Notes under the pieces: generated by a model
What the model was told of the DNA's origin: nothing
Seen by the model: the letters and a program-made list of their open reading frames with translations, nothing else
The model's database searches: none
Shown here: positions 11,116 through 20,355 of the stretch, piece by piece
How the letters are laid out: the number at the start of each line of letters is the position of its first letter
How positions within the stretch are numbered: the stretch's first letter is position 1
DNA from: Thermohahella caldifontis
GTDB taxonomy: Bacteria; Pseudomonadota; Gammaproteobacteria; Pseudomonadales; Oleiphilaceae
Direction of reading: 5' to 3'
Assembly: GCF_041153465.1 (NCBI RefSeq)
Contig: NZ_CP154858.1
Location: forward strand, 186,001-250,000
Length of the DNA stretch: 64,000 bases
Position numbers and translations under genes: made by a program

Positions 11116-14100
11116 ATGCATTTCGGCCAACGCCTTTTCAGGGTGCTGTTGCTGTGTCTTGTCATGATGACCCGGGCCGTCGCCGGGCCCCCGATTCCCG
11201 ATGAACTTCAGCCCTGGACGGATTGGGTGCTGAGAGATGTCCCTGACCGGGGCTGCACGCTCAAGGATGATCAGGACGGGCGCATTTGCGTCTGGCCCGG
11301 CACCCTGGAGATGGTCTGGACCGGCGACGTGATCCAGTTCCAGTGGCGTGTGAACATGCTTTCGGAAGCCTGGTTGACATTGCCCGGTGAGGCAGGGCAG
11401 TGGCCTTTCGATGTGCGTGCCAACGGACGCGAGATTCCGGTGCTCCTTCGCCACGACAAGCCCGCCGTGCGGCTGGCCGCCGGCCAGTGGACACTGACCG
11501 GGCGCCTGCGGCCGGAGACTGAGCGGGGGCAGCTCGGTCTGCCTGTGGAAGCGGCCCGGGTGGTGCTGAAAAATCATCGCGATGTGGTGACCTTTGGTAC
11601 GGATCAGCGGTTGCACTGGCATCAGTCCAGGGTGGCGGGCCCGTCTGTGACACGCGTCCGGGTTCACCGCTTGCTGACCCTGGGCAGGCCACCCGTACTG
11701 GAAACGCACATTCAGGTGGAAAGTGGCACGGATGGTGAGGTGGTGACGCTGGGACCACTTGTGCCTGAAGGCTATGCATTGATGAGCTTCGAGTCTCCGC
11801 TACCCGCCAGGCTGGAGCCGGATGGTCAGGTCACCGTCCAGTTGGCATCCGGAACCTGGCAGATCAAGGCGCGATTGAGGGCGCTGGGAGTGGTTCGCAA
11901 AGTGTCTCCGGTGCGGAAAGGACCGCTTTGGCCGGAAGAGGAAGTCTGGTCAGTGAATACCGGAGTGCAGACTGGCCGGGTCAGCATCACAGGTCAGGCG
12001 CTTGACCCGGCGCTGGCCGAAGTGCCTCAGGCATGGCAGCGATGGGGTGCCTGGAAGGTGACATGGAGCCAGGGACTGGAACTGAGCTACCGTGACGGGC
12101 CACTGACCCCTGCGTCCTCGAGCCTCAATGCATCAACCAACCTCTGGTGGGTACGGGATGCCGTGCGTCCGATCTGGATGACCCGTGTAACGGGGACGTC
12201 CGGCTTTGAAGGTGGCCTCCGGGTAGCATCGCCCTGGCATGTGTTACGGGCTGAAAGTGAAGGCCGGCCCGTGGGCATTCAGATACTTGAAGACGGGCGT
12301 TTTCAGATACCTTTTGAACGCGCCAGGGTTGATCTGCAGTTGACCGGTATGCTGAATGCGCCGGCAGACAACCAACGTCTGAGTCTGCCCATGGGAGAGC
12401 TGGCGCCTCCGTTCAAGTCTCAGCAACTGACCGTTCATGCGCCGGTAGGGCAAATGGTCGTGGCCATTTTCGGAGCGGATCATGTGCAGGGGAGCTGGTT
12501 GTCCCGCTGGACGCTCTGGGATCTCTTTTTCTCTGCACTGGTGATTCTGGCCATCGGCAGGACCTGGGGGCTGCTCATGGGCGGGATTGCGCTGCCGGTG
12601 ATTATGCTCTCGTACCATGAGCCATGGGCTCCGGTCTGGATCTGGCTGCTCATGATTGTGGCCTGGGCCTTGCCAGACAACGGTCACCGACCGGGAAAAT
12701 GGGTGCGCCGTTTTCGATGGCTGGTTTTTGCAGTGCTTGTCATGCAGTGTGTAACCTTCGCGGTGATCCAGGGGCAGCGCATCCTGTACCCGCAACTTGC
12801 GGGATTGCAGGATGCCATGCCTGGTGAACCTGTCGGGGCGGAGGTCATGTCGCTTCGGGACACCCCTCGCCAAAGCCTGTCTGTCATGAAGCAGGAACGG
12901 GTACGCTCTGGTGACCGTGCGCCTGTACCTGTTGCGCCTGACGTGTTACCGGTTGAGGTGGGGCCGGGATTGCCCGCTGGTCACTATGTCACCGCATCAG
13001 CGCGGATTGACGGGCCATTGGGGCAGGCCGGGATGGTGGATATCTGGCGTTTGGGGGATACCGGGTTGAGGCTGGTCAGAGCAGCTGTCCTCGCGGGGCT
13101 TGTCATGCTCTTGCTGGGCCTGACTGCCCGCCTGCGCAAGCTGTTGTTGATATGGGGGCTGGTTGCCTTCGGAATGGGTATGCCAGCCGAGCCCGTTCAG
13201 GCTCAGACATTTCCCCCGGATAAAATGCTGGAGTCACTACGCGAGGTGCTGCTCAAGCCGCCTGCCTGCATGCCGGACTGTGTGCGGGCCGGGCAGGGCG
13301 AACTGGTAGCGGATGCTTACAGCTTGTCCCTCGCACTTGTGGTTTCGGCGGATGTGGATGCTGCCTGGCGGTTGCCGGTACTGCAGTCCCCGGATATGCC
13401 CGTGCGCTGGTTCATGGATGGAACTCCTGTCCGCACGTTCATGAGAGACGGCTCCGGTCAAATCTGGATCCGGGTGCCTGCGGGGGTACATGAACTGGTG
13501 CTGAATCTGGGGCTTCGGGAATTCAACGCACTGACCCTCAGCTTTCCGGAGCCCCCTCTGGATCTGGCAAGTCAGGTCAGTGACTGGACGGTTGAAGGGC
13601 TCAGCGGACGCCAGCTGGCGGCTGATCGGCTGACACTGAAGCGGATTGCATTACCCGAACGGCAGTCTGAGCCGGGCGAAGCGTTTGCGCCACCACCCAT
13701 TCCGGCTTTTGTTGGGGTGCATCGTCATATCGAACTGGGGCGGGACTGGCGGCTGACAACTCAGGTCACACGCAGGGCGCCTGCCAAGGGGGCACTCTCC
13801 GTGTCCATTCCCCTGCTTGCCGGTGAATCACCGCTGGGTGGCGTTCAGGTGGTTGACCGGCATGCCGTGGTCACGTTCAGGGATGGACAGCAACATCTGA
13901 CCTGGACCTCGACGTTGCCCGCAGCAAGCCGTCTCACCCTGCAGGCGCCGGGCTGGTCAGAGCGCGCCGAGAGTTGGTCGCTTTATGCGGACAGCCGCTG
14001 GCGCATCACCTGGTCGGGGCTTCAGCCTGTGCGCTGGCAGGGGCCGGATGGCCGCTGGCAGCCTCAGTGGCAACCGGAGCCGGGGGATCAGGTGGTCATC

Positions 14101-15132
14101 AGTGTTGAGCCCGCGACGCTGCTGACCGGGCAGAGACTGAATGTGGACCGAGTTTCGCTGACACATGTCTGGCAACCCGAACGCCACCAGTTTGAGGGTG
14201 TCTGGCAGATCCGTGCTACGGCGCAGGACAATTTTTCCGTCGGCGGGCTTGCCGGGGTGGAGGCGCTGAAGGCCTGGCTGGATGGGCAGTCACTCCCGGT
14301 CACTGTGCGCGAGGGTGTTGCCAACTGGTCAGTCCCTGCCGGCATGCATGAACTCAGGCTGACTTGGGCGTACGATGCCGGAAACAGGCAAACACAAGCT
14401 GCTCCGCTCGAATTTGTGGGTACCTGGCAAAATCTGAGCTACACCCTGAGGTTGCCGGAGTCCCGCTGGCTGCTCTGGTTGACCGGTCCCACTGACGGTC
14501 CGGCCATTCTGCTGTGGGGAGGCTTGCTTGTGCTGGCCGTGGTCGCGATTGTGCTTGGCCGGCACAAGGGTAATCCGCTGACAGTTCGCGCCTGGCTTTT
14601 GCTGGCCGCTGGCGGGGCGCTGGGCTGGATGGGGGCACTTCCTGCAGTGGTGCTCTGGGTATATGCTGTGGCGCTGTCAGGGCCGGAGCTCCACAAGCTG
14701 AGCGGTTGGCCCCGCAGACTGGCACTCGCGGGCCTCGTGTTGCTCACTATCATGGTACTGGTCGCAGTATTGGCCAGCATACCGCGGGGGCTGACCGGTC
14801 TTCCGCCGGACTACGTGGTGGGAGCAGGTAGCCACGCTACCGAATTGCATTGGCAGGCCGATTGGGTCGAAGGGCGTTTACCGGATATCCGCGTCTGGAC
14901 ACTGCCGCTCTGGGTGTACCGGGCGCTCATGTGGGCCTGGTCCCTTTGGCTGGCATTCGCGATTACCGGATGGCTGAAGTGGGCCTGGCAGCGTATAGTT
15001 TCCGCTGCCGAATCAGGCCAGACGGCTGTCCCGTCCGTTGCGGTGCCGGAACACACGCCGGAGAAGGACAGTGCATCAACGACACTTGCTCTGAAACAGG
15101 AGAAGAACGACTCTCATGACGCTGAATCCTGA
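11116..15132 (+). CDS. Very large membrane protein of unknown function (1338 residues)
   Basis: I do not recognise this family. It begins with a signal peptide (residues 1-24, ending RAVAG). A long beta-rich, Trp-rich extracytoplasmic region follows to about 460. A cluster of three or four membrane segments lies at about 466-565. Another lies at about 650-690, ending in a second signal-like PAEPVQAQT. A second extracytoplasmic region from about 690 to 1125 resembles the first in style (RLTLQAPGW, QLTVHAPVG). A C-terminal set of four or five membrane segments spans about 1128-1285 before a short charged tail. This suggests an internal duplication of an ectodomain-plus-membrane unit. It overlaps apeB by 17 bases, so the two are translationally coupled. 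The start is supported by AAAAGGAAACC before ATG. Confidence 0.8.
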   Translation: MHFGQRLFRVLLLCLVMMTRAVAGPPIPDELQPWTDWVLRDVPDRGCTLKDDQDGRICVWPGTLEMVWTGDVIQFQWRVNMLSEAWLTLPGEAGQWPFDVRANGREIPVLLRHDKPAVRLAAGQWTLTGRLRPETERGQLGLPVEAARVVLKNHRDVVTFGTDQRLHWHQSRVAGPSVTRVRVHRLLTLGRPPVLETHIQVESGTDGEVVTLGPLVPEGYALMSFESPLPARLEPDGQVTVQLASGTWQIKARLRALGVVRKVSPVRKGPLWPEEEVWSVNTGVQTGRVSITGQALDPALAEVPQAWQRWGAWKVTWSQGLELSYRDGPLTPASSSLNASTNLWWVRDAVRPIWMTRVTGTSGFEGGLRVASPWHVLRAESEGRPVGIQILEDGRFQIPFERARVDLQLTGMLNAPADNQRLSLPMGELAPPFKSQQLTVHAPVGQMVVAIFGADHVQGSWLSRWTLWDLFFSALVILAIGRTWGLLMGGIALPVIMLSYHEPWAPVWIWLLMIVAWALPDNGHRPGKWVRRFRWLVFAVLVMQCVTFAVIQGQRILYPQLAGLQDAMPGEPVGAEVMSLRDTPRQSLSVMKQERVRSGDRAPVPVAPDVLPVEVGPGLPAGHYVTASARIDGPLGQAGMVDIWRLGDTGLRLVRAAVLAGLVMLLLGLTARLRKLLLIWGLVAFGMGMPAEPVQAQTFPPDKMLESLREVLLKPPACMPDCVRAGQGELVADAYSLSLALVVSADVDAAWRLPVLQSPDMPVRWFMDGTPVRTFMRDGSGQIWIRVPAGVHELVLNLGLREFNALTLSFPEPPLDLASQVSDWTVEGLSGRQLAADRLTLKRIALPERQSEPGEAFAPPPIPAFVGVHRHIELGRDWRLTTQVTRRAPAKGALSVSIPLLAGESPLGGVQVVDRHAVVTFRDGQQHLTWTSTLPAASRLTLQAPGWSERAESWSLYADSRWRITWSGLQPVRWQGPDGRWQPQWQPEPGDQVVISVEPATLLTGQRLNVDRVSLTHVWQPERHQFEGVWQIRATAQDNFSVGGLAGVEALKAWLDGQSLPVTVREGVANWSVPAGMHELRLTWAYDAGNRQTQAAPLEFVGTWQNLSYTLRLPESRWLLWLTGPTDGPAILLWGGLLVLAVVAIVLGRHKGNPLTVRAWLLLAAGGALGWMGALPAVVLWVYAVALSGPELHKLSGWPRRLALAGLVLLTIMVLVAVLASIPRGLTGLPPDYVVGAGSHATELHWQADWVEGRLPDIRVWTLPLWVYRALMWAWSLWLAFAITGWLKWAWQRIVSAAESGQTAVPSVAVPEHTPEKDSASTTLALKQEKNDSHDAES

Positions 15133-16408
15133 ACACATCACGCAATATCTTGCCGCTTCCCCAACACCCTTTCATGCGGTCAAGCAGGCCTGTGAACGAC
15201 TGGAAGCGGCCGGATTTGTGCGTCTGGATGAATCGGAAGCGTGGGATCTGGATCCCGCAGGACGTTATTTCGTGACCCGGAACGACAGTACGCTCATTGC
15301 CTTCTGTCAGCCGGGGCAGATGACAGAAGGCGCCCGGATGATGGGGGCGCATACGGACAGCCCCTGCCTGCGGCTGAAGCCGAATCCGGATCTGACCCGC
15401 AACGGCTATCAGCAGTGGGGAGTGCAGGTTTATGGCGGGGCGCTGCTCAGACCCTGGTTTGATCGCGGGCTGGGGCTGGCCGGACGGGTCACCTGGCGGG
15501 ATGAGTCAGGACATTTGCGCCATACCCTCATCAATACCCGGAAGCCCGTGGCGGCCATTCCCAGTCTTGCCATTCACCTGAACCGGGAGGCCAATGACAG
15601 CGGAGGCGTCAATCCGCAGACCGATATGCCGGCCATTACGGCGCTGGCCGGAGAGACGCCCGCCGAGACCCGGCGCTGGCTGGCGCAACAGGTCGCGGAA
15701 ACTGAAGACATGGCGGCTGATGCTGTCAATGTGCTGGGGTTTGAGCTCAGCCTCTATGACTGTCAGGCGCCGGAAACGGTGGGGCTCAACCAGGAGTTTC
15801 TGCTCAGTGCACGGCTGGATAACCTGCTCAGCTGCGCCTTGGGTATGGAAGCCTTGCTGGCTACGGCGATGGACCAGCCCGCACTGCTGGTATTCAACGA
15901 TCATGAAGAGGTGGGCAGCCAGACTGCCGAAGGTGCGGACGGTCCCATGCTGCGTCAGGTGCTGATGCGCCTGGCGGGAGATTCCGAGACGGCGCTCCAG
16001 CGCATGCTGGCGCGGTCGGTGATGTTCTCGGTGGATAATGCCCATGCCATTCATCCCAATTTTGCGGCGAAACATGATGACGACCATGCACCACAGATGG
16101 GCAAGGGACCCGTGATCAAGATCAATGCGAATCAACGTTACGCGACCAACAGTGTGACGGAAGGCCTGTTTCGTATGCTTTGTGCGGATGCTGGCGTGCC
16201 CTGTCAGACCTTTGTTGTGCGTGCAGACATGGCCTGCGGCAGCACCATTGGACCGATCACGGCATCGGCGCTTGGCGTGCGGACACTGGATATTGGCGTG
16301 CCGCAACTGGCCATGCACTCCATTCGGGAAATGGCCGCCTGGGCGGACATTCACGCCATGTTTGAAGCGCTGCAGGCATGGTTCCGGCTTGATCATATTC
16401 CGGAATGA
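15116..16408 (+). CDS. apeB: M18 family aspartyl aminopeptidase
   Basis: Zinc-dependent cytoplasmic peptidase that removes N-terminal acidic residues from peptides. The 430 residues match the family. Metal-binding motifs are visible in order: MGAHTDSPCLRLKP (near residue 80), REANDSGGVN, FNDHEEVGSQT (catalytic Glu pair) and AMHSIREMA at the C-terminus. Its start lies inside the end of the upstream 1338-residue gene, with AGGAG about 13 bases before ATG. The coupling to a membrane protein of unknown function is not explained by its enzymology. Confidence 0.93.
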   Translation: MTLNPEHITQYLAASPTPFHAVKQACERLEAAGFVRLDESEAWDLDPAGRYFVTRNDSTLIAFCQPGQMTEGARMMGAHTDSPCLRLKPNPDLTRNGYQQWGVQVYGGALLRPWFDRGLGLAGRVTWRDESGHLRHTLINTRKPVAAIPSLAIHLNREANDSGGVNPQTDMPAITALAGETPAETRRWLAQQVAETEDMAADAVNVLGFELSLYDCQAPETVGLNQEFLLSARLDNLLSCALGMEALLATAMDQPALLVFNDHEEVGSQTAEGADGPMLRQVLMRLAGDSETALQRMLARSVMFSVDNAHAIHPNFAAKHDDDHAPQMGKGPVIKINANQRYATNSVTEGLFRMLCADAGVPCQTFVVRADMACGSTIGPITASALGVRTLDIGVPQLAMHSIREMAAWADIHAMFEALQAWFRLDHIPE

Positions 16409-16438
16409 AGTCTGCCTGGCCGGGAAAGCCCTGTTTCG

Positions 16439-16459
16439 CCCGCTCCGAACGGGAGCGGG
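16439..16459 (+). terminator. Hairpin after apeB
   Basis: CCCGCTCC (16439-16446) pairs with GGAGCGGG (16452-16459), 30 bases after the apeB stop. There is no T tract. The rest of the stretch up to the tRNA-Pro at 16662 shows no gene that I can support. Confidence 0.4.
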
Positions 16460-16661
16460 CTCGCGGCTCCGGCGGGCACTTGTACGGGCTGTGCATGGCA
16501 TTATTCAGCGTAGTCGTCCAAATGCCCGATACGAAAGGCTCGCCTGTCTGCATGCGAAAGCGTCGAGCATGAATGCGGAGTTCAGCCGGAAGGCAGAGAC
16601 GTTTACAGGCTGGGGGCGAGGTGATGATTTCTTTTTTTGTGGGGGAATCTGAATAAGAAAT

Positions 16662-16738
16662 TGGTCGGGGTAGAGAGATTCGAACTCCCGACATCCTGCT
16701 CCCAAAGCAGGCGCGCTACCAGACTGCGCTATACCCCG
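16662..16738 (-). tRNA. tRNA-Pro (anticodon TGG)
   Basis: The reverse complement begins CGGGGTATAGCGCAGTCTGG and forms a full cloverleaf with anticodon TGG in the loop TTTGGGA, T-arm GTTCGAATC and encoded CCA. Length is 77 nt. It lies 10 bases downstream of the tRNA-Asn on the same strand, so the two are co-transcribed. Confidence 0.97.
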
Positions 16739-16748
16739 AACCTGAAGA

Positions 16749-16824
16749 TGGCTCCCCGAGCTGGACTCGAACCAGCGACCCAATGATTAACAGTCATTTG
16801 CTCTACCAACTGAGCTATCGGGGA
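16749..16824 (-). tRNA. tRNA-Asn (anticodon GTT), copy 2
   Basis: Identical over all 76 bases to the tRNA-Asn at 575-650. First gene of a tRNA-Asn/tRNA-Pro unit driven by the promoter at 16862-16890. Confidence 0.97.
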
Positions 16825-16861
16825 ACCTTGATCCCGAGGCCGTCTGGCCTACGGGGTGGGA

Positions 16862-16890
16862 ATAATAGAAAGTTGCCCTTGGAAAGTCAA
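16862..16890 (-). promoter_or_regulatory. Promoter of the tRNA-Asn/tRNA-Pro unit, -35 TTGACT and -10 TATTAT
   Basis: On the minus strand TTGACT (16885-16890) and TATTAT (16862-16867) are exactly 17 bases apart, 38 bases upstream of the tRNA 5' end. The IS-B target duplication begins at the next base (16891). This is the same geometry as IS-A copy 1 at the other tRNA-Asn gene. Confidence 0.75.
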
Positions 16891-16906
16891 GCAGGTGAAT
16901 GGGCTG
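16891..16906. repeat. 16-bp target site duplication, left copy (IS-B)
   Basis: GCAGGTGAATGGGCTG at 16891-16906 is repeated at 18355-18370, directly outside each end of IS-B. One more base (A) also matches, but it is needed to complete the TGT end of the element. Confidence 0.9.
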
Positions 16907-18354
16907 TGTTAGCCCAAAGCTGTAATGTCCCCTTCTCGCAATTCTAAAATGTCCCCTTTTGGGATACAGGAGGGGGCAATGGCAGAGGAGACCATTGCAA
17001 TGACGCAAAAAGCGATCGATCGGCTGGCAATCATTCAGCAGGTGACCGCAAAACAGCTTCGGCAACAGGAAGCTGCCCGGCAGCTTGGGCTGAGTGTCCG
17101 GCAAGTTAAGCGTCTGGTCGCCCGCTTTCGTCAGAAGGGGCCGTCAGGACTGGTTTCCGGCCATCTCGGTAAACGCCCGGGCAATGCAATTCCCGGGGCC
17201 GTGCGCAAGGAAGTACTCTCTCTGGTTCGCACACGCTACCCTGATTTCGGACCAACGCTTGCCTGTGAAAAACTCACCGCACTGCATGGATACAAGCTGT
17301 CAGCCGAGACCCTCCGACAGTGGATGATCGCTGACGGACTCTGGAAACCCGGAAAACGCAAGGCCGCCCGGATTCACCAGCGACGTCCCAGACGGCCCTG
17401 TCGCGGCGAGCTGATTCAGATTGACGGCTCACCACATGACTGGTTTGAAGGGCGCGGCCCGCGCTGCACCCTGATCGTGTTCATTGATGACGCCACCAGT
17501 GAACTGATGGCATTACGCTTCGCCCCGGCCGAGACCACCTGGGCTTACCTGCAGACACTGCAAGGCTATCTGGCCGAGCACGGCCGCCCCGCTGCTTTGT
17601 ATTCCGACAAGCACAGCATCTTCCGGGTAAACCAACCCGAGCGCGAAGGTGAGCTGACCCAGTTCACCCGGGCTCTCAAAACGCTGGATATCGAGCCCAT
17701 TCATGCCAATACCCCTCAGGCCAAGGGGCGTGTCGAGCGTGCCAACCAGACGCTTCAGGACCGCCTCGTCAAGGAGTTGCGTCTTGCGGGCATCTCGGAC
17801 ATTGAGACCGCCAATGCCTGGCTGCCGGGCTTTATGCGCGATTTCAACGCACGCTTTGCCAAACCCGCCCAGAACGCCACGGATGCTCACCGCCCCGTTC
17901 TGCACACACCAGAGGAGCTGGCGCTCATCCTGTGCCTGCACAACCACCGAAAGCTCTCAAAGAACCTGACCTTTCAGTTCAGGAACCGGGAATACCAGCT
18001 CACCGGCTATGGAAAGGGCTATCGGCTCCGGGGCGCCCGGATCACCATCTGTGAAGCACAGGATGGCCATGTGACGGTGCTCCACAAAGGGCATCAACTG
18101 GATTGGCAAATCCTGAGCGAAGGCGAGCCCCGGTCCCTTTGGATGACGAGAAAAGCCTCCACCAACGTGTCGACAAGGCGAGAGCCAGACAAAAGGCATC
18201 CTCAGGCAGAAAGCCCGCGCCGGACCATCCATGGCGACGTTCTCCGGTTGGTAAAGCGGCCTCCGGCAGGCAGTCGGTAACCTCCTGAAACAGGATACCC
18301 AAAGGGGACACTTTAGCTTTGGTAAAAAGGGGACATTTTAGAATTGGGTTGACA
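16907..18354 (+). mobile_element. ISNCY-family insertion sequence IS-B (1448 bp)
   Basis: Ends are TGTTAGCCCAA on the left and, read inward from the right, TGTCAACCCAA. About 26 bp of imperfect inverted repeat runs into AATGTCCCC. Subterminal TGTCCCC motifs lie at 16926-16932 and 16950-16956, with reverse complements at 18304-18310 and 18329-18335. This is the same two-motif spacing as IS-A, although the sequence is different. One transposase gene is inside. The 16-bp direct repeats prove transposition. Confidence 0.92.
16979..18280 (+). CDS. ISNCY-type DDE transposase of IS-B
   Basis: About 433 residues from the ATG at 16979, chosen because CAGGAGGGGGCA directly precedes it; an in-frame ATG at 16925 lies inside the terminal repeat and lacks a binding site. 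The N-terminal helix-turn-helix contains EAARQLGLSVRQVKRLV. The core carries IQIDGSPHDWFEG, YSDKHSIF and TPQAKGRVERANQ, which line up with the corresponding motifs of the IS-A transposase. A basic C-terminal tail follows. The gene looks intact. Only one copy is in the window. Confidence 0.92.
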   Translation: MAEETIAMTQKAIDRLAIIQQVTAKQLRQQEAARQLGLSVRQVKRLVARFRQKGPSGLVSGHLGKRPGNAIPGAVRKEVLSLVRTRYPDFGPTLACEKLTALHGYKLSAETLRQWMIADGLWKPGKRKAARIHQRRPRRPCRGELIQIDGSPHDWFEGRGPRCTLIVFIDDATSELMALRFAPAETTWAYLQTLQGYLAEHGRPAALYSDKHSIFRVNQPEREGELTQFTRALKTLDIEPIHANTPQAKGRVERANQTLQDRLVKELRLAGISDIETANAWLPGFMRDFNARFAKPAQNATDAHRPVLHTPEELALILCLHNHRKLSKNLTFQFRNREYQLTGYGKGYRLRGARITICEAQDGHVTVLHKGHQLDWQILSEGEPRSLWMTRKASTNVSTRREPDKRHPQAESPRRTIHGDVLRLVKRPPAGSR

Positions 18355-18370
18355 GCAGGTGAATGGGCTG
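18355..18370. repeat. 16-bp target site duplication, right copy (IS-B)
   Basis: Exact repeat of 16891-16906. Just beyond it, CTTGACT at 18392-18398 mirrors the AGTCAAG at 16885-16891. The undisturbed target therefore sat between two divergent TTGACT hexamers, one serving the tRNAs and one possibly serving gcvR. Confidence 0.9.
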
Positions 18371-18478
18371 CATGGTCATGAACCCGCACGACTTGACTCG
18401 ACTACGACAAGCCCGCACCATGCTTGGCAGCGCCCTGAATCGGGCAGAACATGAAATCGGATTACGGACTGGGTACTC

Positions 18479-19033
18479 ATGTCAGATCAGAAAACCATTC
18501 AGAAAGAGCAACTGCTCGTGATTTCTGCGCTGGGCTCCGACCAACCGGGGATAGTCAATGAATTGTCCAGGGTATGTACGGATTATGGCTGCAATATCGT
18601 TGACAGCCGGATGGCCGTGCTGGGTGGAGAATTTGCGGTCATCATGCTGGTCTCGGGCAGCTGGGATGTCATCGCGAAGCTGGAGGATGCCATTCCCGCC
18701 GCGGCAAGAAAGCTTAATCTCAATACGCTTGTGAAGCGCACCGAAAGGCCGGAGCAGGAACAGCGGATTCCCTACGAGGTCTCTGTTGTGGCGCTGGACC
18801 ATCCGGGCATTGTTCATGAAATATCACGCTTCTTTGCAGAACGGCGGATCAATATCGAGTCATTGGAAACCAGCACCTACGCCGCACCGCACACCGGTAC
18901 CACCATGTTCAGTCTGAACATGACCGTCAATATCCCGGCGGATACGTCCATCGGGCGATTGCGGGAAGAGTTTCTCATGTTCTGTGATGATCTGAATCTG
19001 GATGCGGTGCTGGAGCCGGCAAGGCCGTACTGA
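18479..19033 (+). CDS. gcvR: Glycine cleavage system transcriptional repressor, GcvR type (two ACT domains)
   Basis: In E. coli GcvR binds GcvA and glycine to repress the gcv operon. The 184 residues form two ACT domains: about 10-85 (LVISALGSDQPGIVNELSRV) and about 95-175 (EVSVVALDHPGIVHEISRFF). Both have the ligand-loop pattern D(Q/H)PGIV. Located directly before bcp, as in enterics. A TTGACT hexamer at 18393-18398 is a possible -35. IS-B lies only about 120 bases upstream and may have displaced upstream control elements. Confidence 0.9.
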   Translation: MSDQKTIQKEQLLVISALGSDQPGIVNELSRVCTDYGCNIVDSRMAVLGGEFAVIMLVSGSWDVIAKLEDAIPAAARKLNLNTLVKRTERPEQEQRIPYEVSVVALDHPGIVHEISRFFAERRINIESLETSTYAAPHTGTTMFSLNMTVNIPADTSIGRLREEFLMFCDDLNLDAVLEPARPY

Positions 19034-19059
19034 AACGGGTAAATGAAAAGGAGGGATCA

Positions 19060-19533
19060 ATGGAAGTTGGTGACAAGGTACCTCATCTGACCGCGCAGGC
19101 CACTTCAGGCGTGACGTTTGACACGGACGCGCTGAAAGGTCGTCCGTGGATCATTTACTTCTATCCGAAGGACAATACGCCGGGGTGCACTCAGGAAGGC
19201 CAGGACTTCCGTGACCACTATGGCGAGTTTCAGTCGCTGGGCTATGACATATTCGGTGTGTCGAAGGACAGCCTGAGAACCCACGAGAACTTCAGGGCAA
19301 AACATCAGTTTCCGTTCGAGTTGATCAGCGATCCGGAAGAAGTGATCTGCCGGGCCTTCGACGTGATCCGTCTCAAGAAAAACTATGGCCGCGAATACAT
19401 GGGGATTGAGCGATCCACATTCATCGTTGATGCGGAGGGTGTGGTGCGTCACATCTGGCGCAAGGTCCGGGTCAAGGGGCATGTGGCCGAGGTGCTGGAG
19501 GCGGCAAGGGCGCTGGCCCGGGGCGAAGACTGA
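19060..19533 (+). CDS. bcp: Thiol peroxidase of the BCP/PrxQ family
   Basis: Peroxiredoxin that reduces hydrogen and organic peroxides with thioredoxin. The 157 residues match the family. The peroxidatic cysteine is C43 in YPKDNTPGCTQEG. The resolving cysteine found five residues later in E. coli is absent (QEGQDF), so the enzyme should follow a 1-Cys or atypical mechanism. The only other cysteine is in EVICRAFD. The gene is 26 bases after gcvR with an AAAGGAGGG binding site, so the two form an operon. Confidence 0.95.
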   Translation: MEVGDKVPHLTAQATSGVTFDTDALKGRPWIIYFYPKDNTPGCTQEGQDFRDHYGEFQSLGYDIFGVSKDSLRTHENFRAKHQFPFELISDPEEVICRAFDVIRLKKNYGREYMGIERSTFIVDAEGVVRHIWRKVRVKGHVAEVLEAARALARGED

Positions 19534-19694
19534 GATCCGGGTCCGGCCCGAAACCTGCGACTGATCACATTCTCCGCAGTCTGCCGGGGGCTTCGTGATA
19601 GCGGTCACATCATGATCAGACCGGCCTCGTTTACAATCCGTAGTAGACCTTAACGGATAATAACAATGGCCTAACTGGTCAAAGGAAGCCCCCC

Positions 19695-20315
19695 ATGAAG
19701 ACCCGTCTCCTGCAACTCCTGTGCTTTGGTTTCTGCCTGCTTGCATTCAATGTCGGTGCCCGGGAGGTCAGCGATGTGGTGCTCAAGGAGCAGATCCGCA
19801 TTGCTGACAATGGTCCTGTGCTGGTGCTGAACGGAGCCGGTTTGCGCCGGACCTTCATGATTGTCAAAACCTATGTCGGTGCCCTGTACCTGGAACAGCC
19901 GACCCAGGATGCCCGGGAGGCGCTCGACAGCCAGCAGCACAAGCGGATGCTGTTTCACGTGCTGCTCAACCGGGTCAGTGCGCGCAAGGTCGCGCGGGCA
20001 CTTCGGGATGCGCTGGTGCTTAATGTCACGGAAGAGGCCTATCACTCCCTCAAAGGCAGTGTTGAGCAGTTCCTGAGCATGTTCAATGGCAACCTGCATG
20101 AAGGGGATGAGGTCTGGATTGATTATCTGCCCGGTGTGGGCACGCGTGTAACCATTGCCGGGGTGGACAAGGGCATTATTCCGGGTGAGGCGTTCTATCG
20201 TGCGATGCTGTCCATCTGGATCGGCGACAGACCCATCAGCCGCACGCTCAAGGCTGAAATCATGGGTGAAACGCCGGTTACCGCTTCAGCTTCCCGGCGC
20301 ATGCGTGATAACTGA
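19695..20315 (+). CDS. Secreted chalcone-isomerase-like protein
   Basis: A 206-residue protein with a signal peptide (residues 1-22, ending NVGAREV) and a CHI-like fold. The family motifs LVLNGAGLRRTFMIVKTYVGALYL and the C-terminal FYRAMLSIWIGDRPIS are clear. Bacterial members are thought to be periplasmic and may bind lipid or fatty acid rather than act as chalcone isomerase. Exact role unknown. It stands alone, 161 bases after bcp and convergent with perM. Confidence 0.88.
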   Translation: MKTRLLQLLCFGFCLLAFNVGAREVSDVVLKEQIRIADNGPVLVLNGAGLRRTFMIVKTYVGALYLEQPTQDAREALDSQQHKRMLFHVLLNRVSARKVARALRDALVLNVTEEAYHSLKGSVEQFLSMFNGNLHEGDEVWIDYLPGVGTRVTIAGVDKGIIPGEAFYRAMLSIWIGDRPISRTLKAEIMGETPVTASASRRMRDN

Positions 20316-20323
20316 TGCCTCGG

Positions 20324-20342
20324 GGGCCATCACTGATGGCCC
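20324..20342. terminator. Hairpin between convergent chalcone-isomerase-like and perM genes
   Basis: GGGCCATC (20324-20331) pairs with GATGGCCC (20335-20342) around a 3-base loop, 8 bases after the stop codon. Only a short T run follows. Confidence 0.45.
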
Positions 20343-20355
20343 TCTGAAGTCGGAT

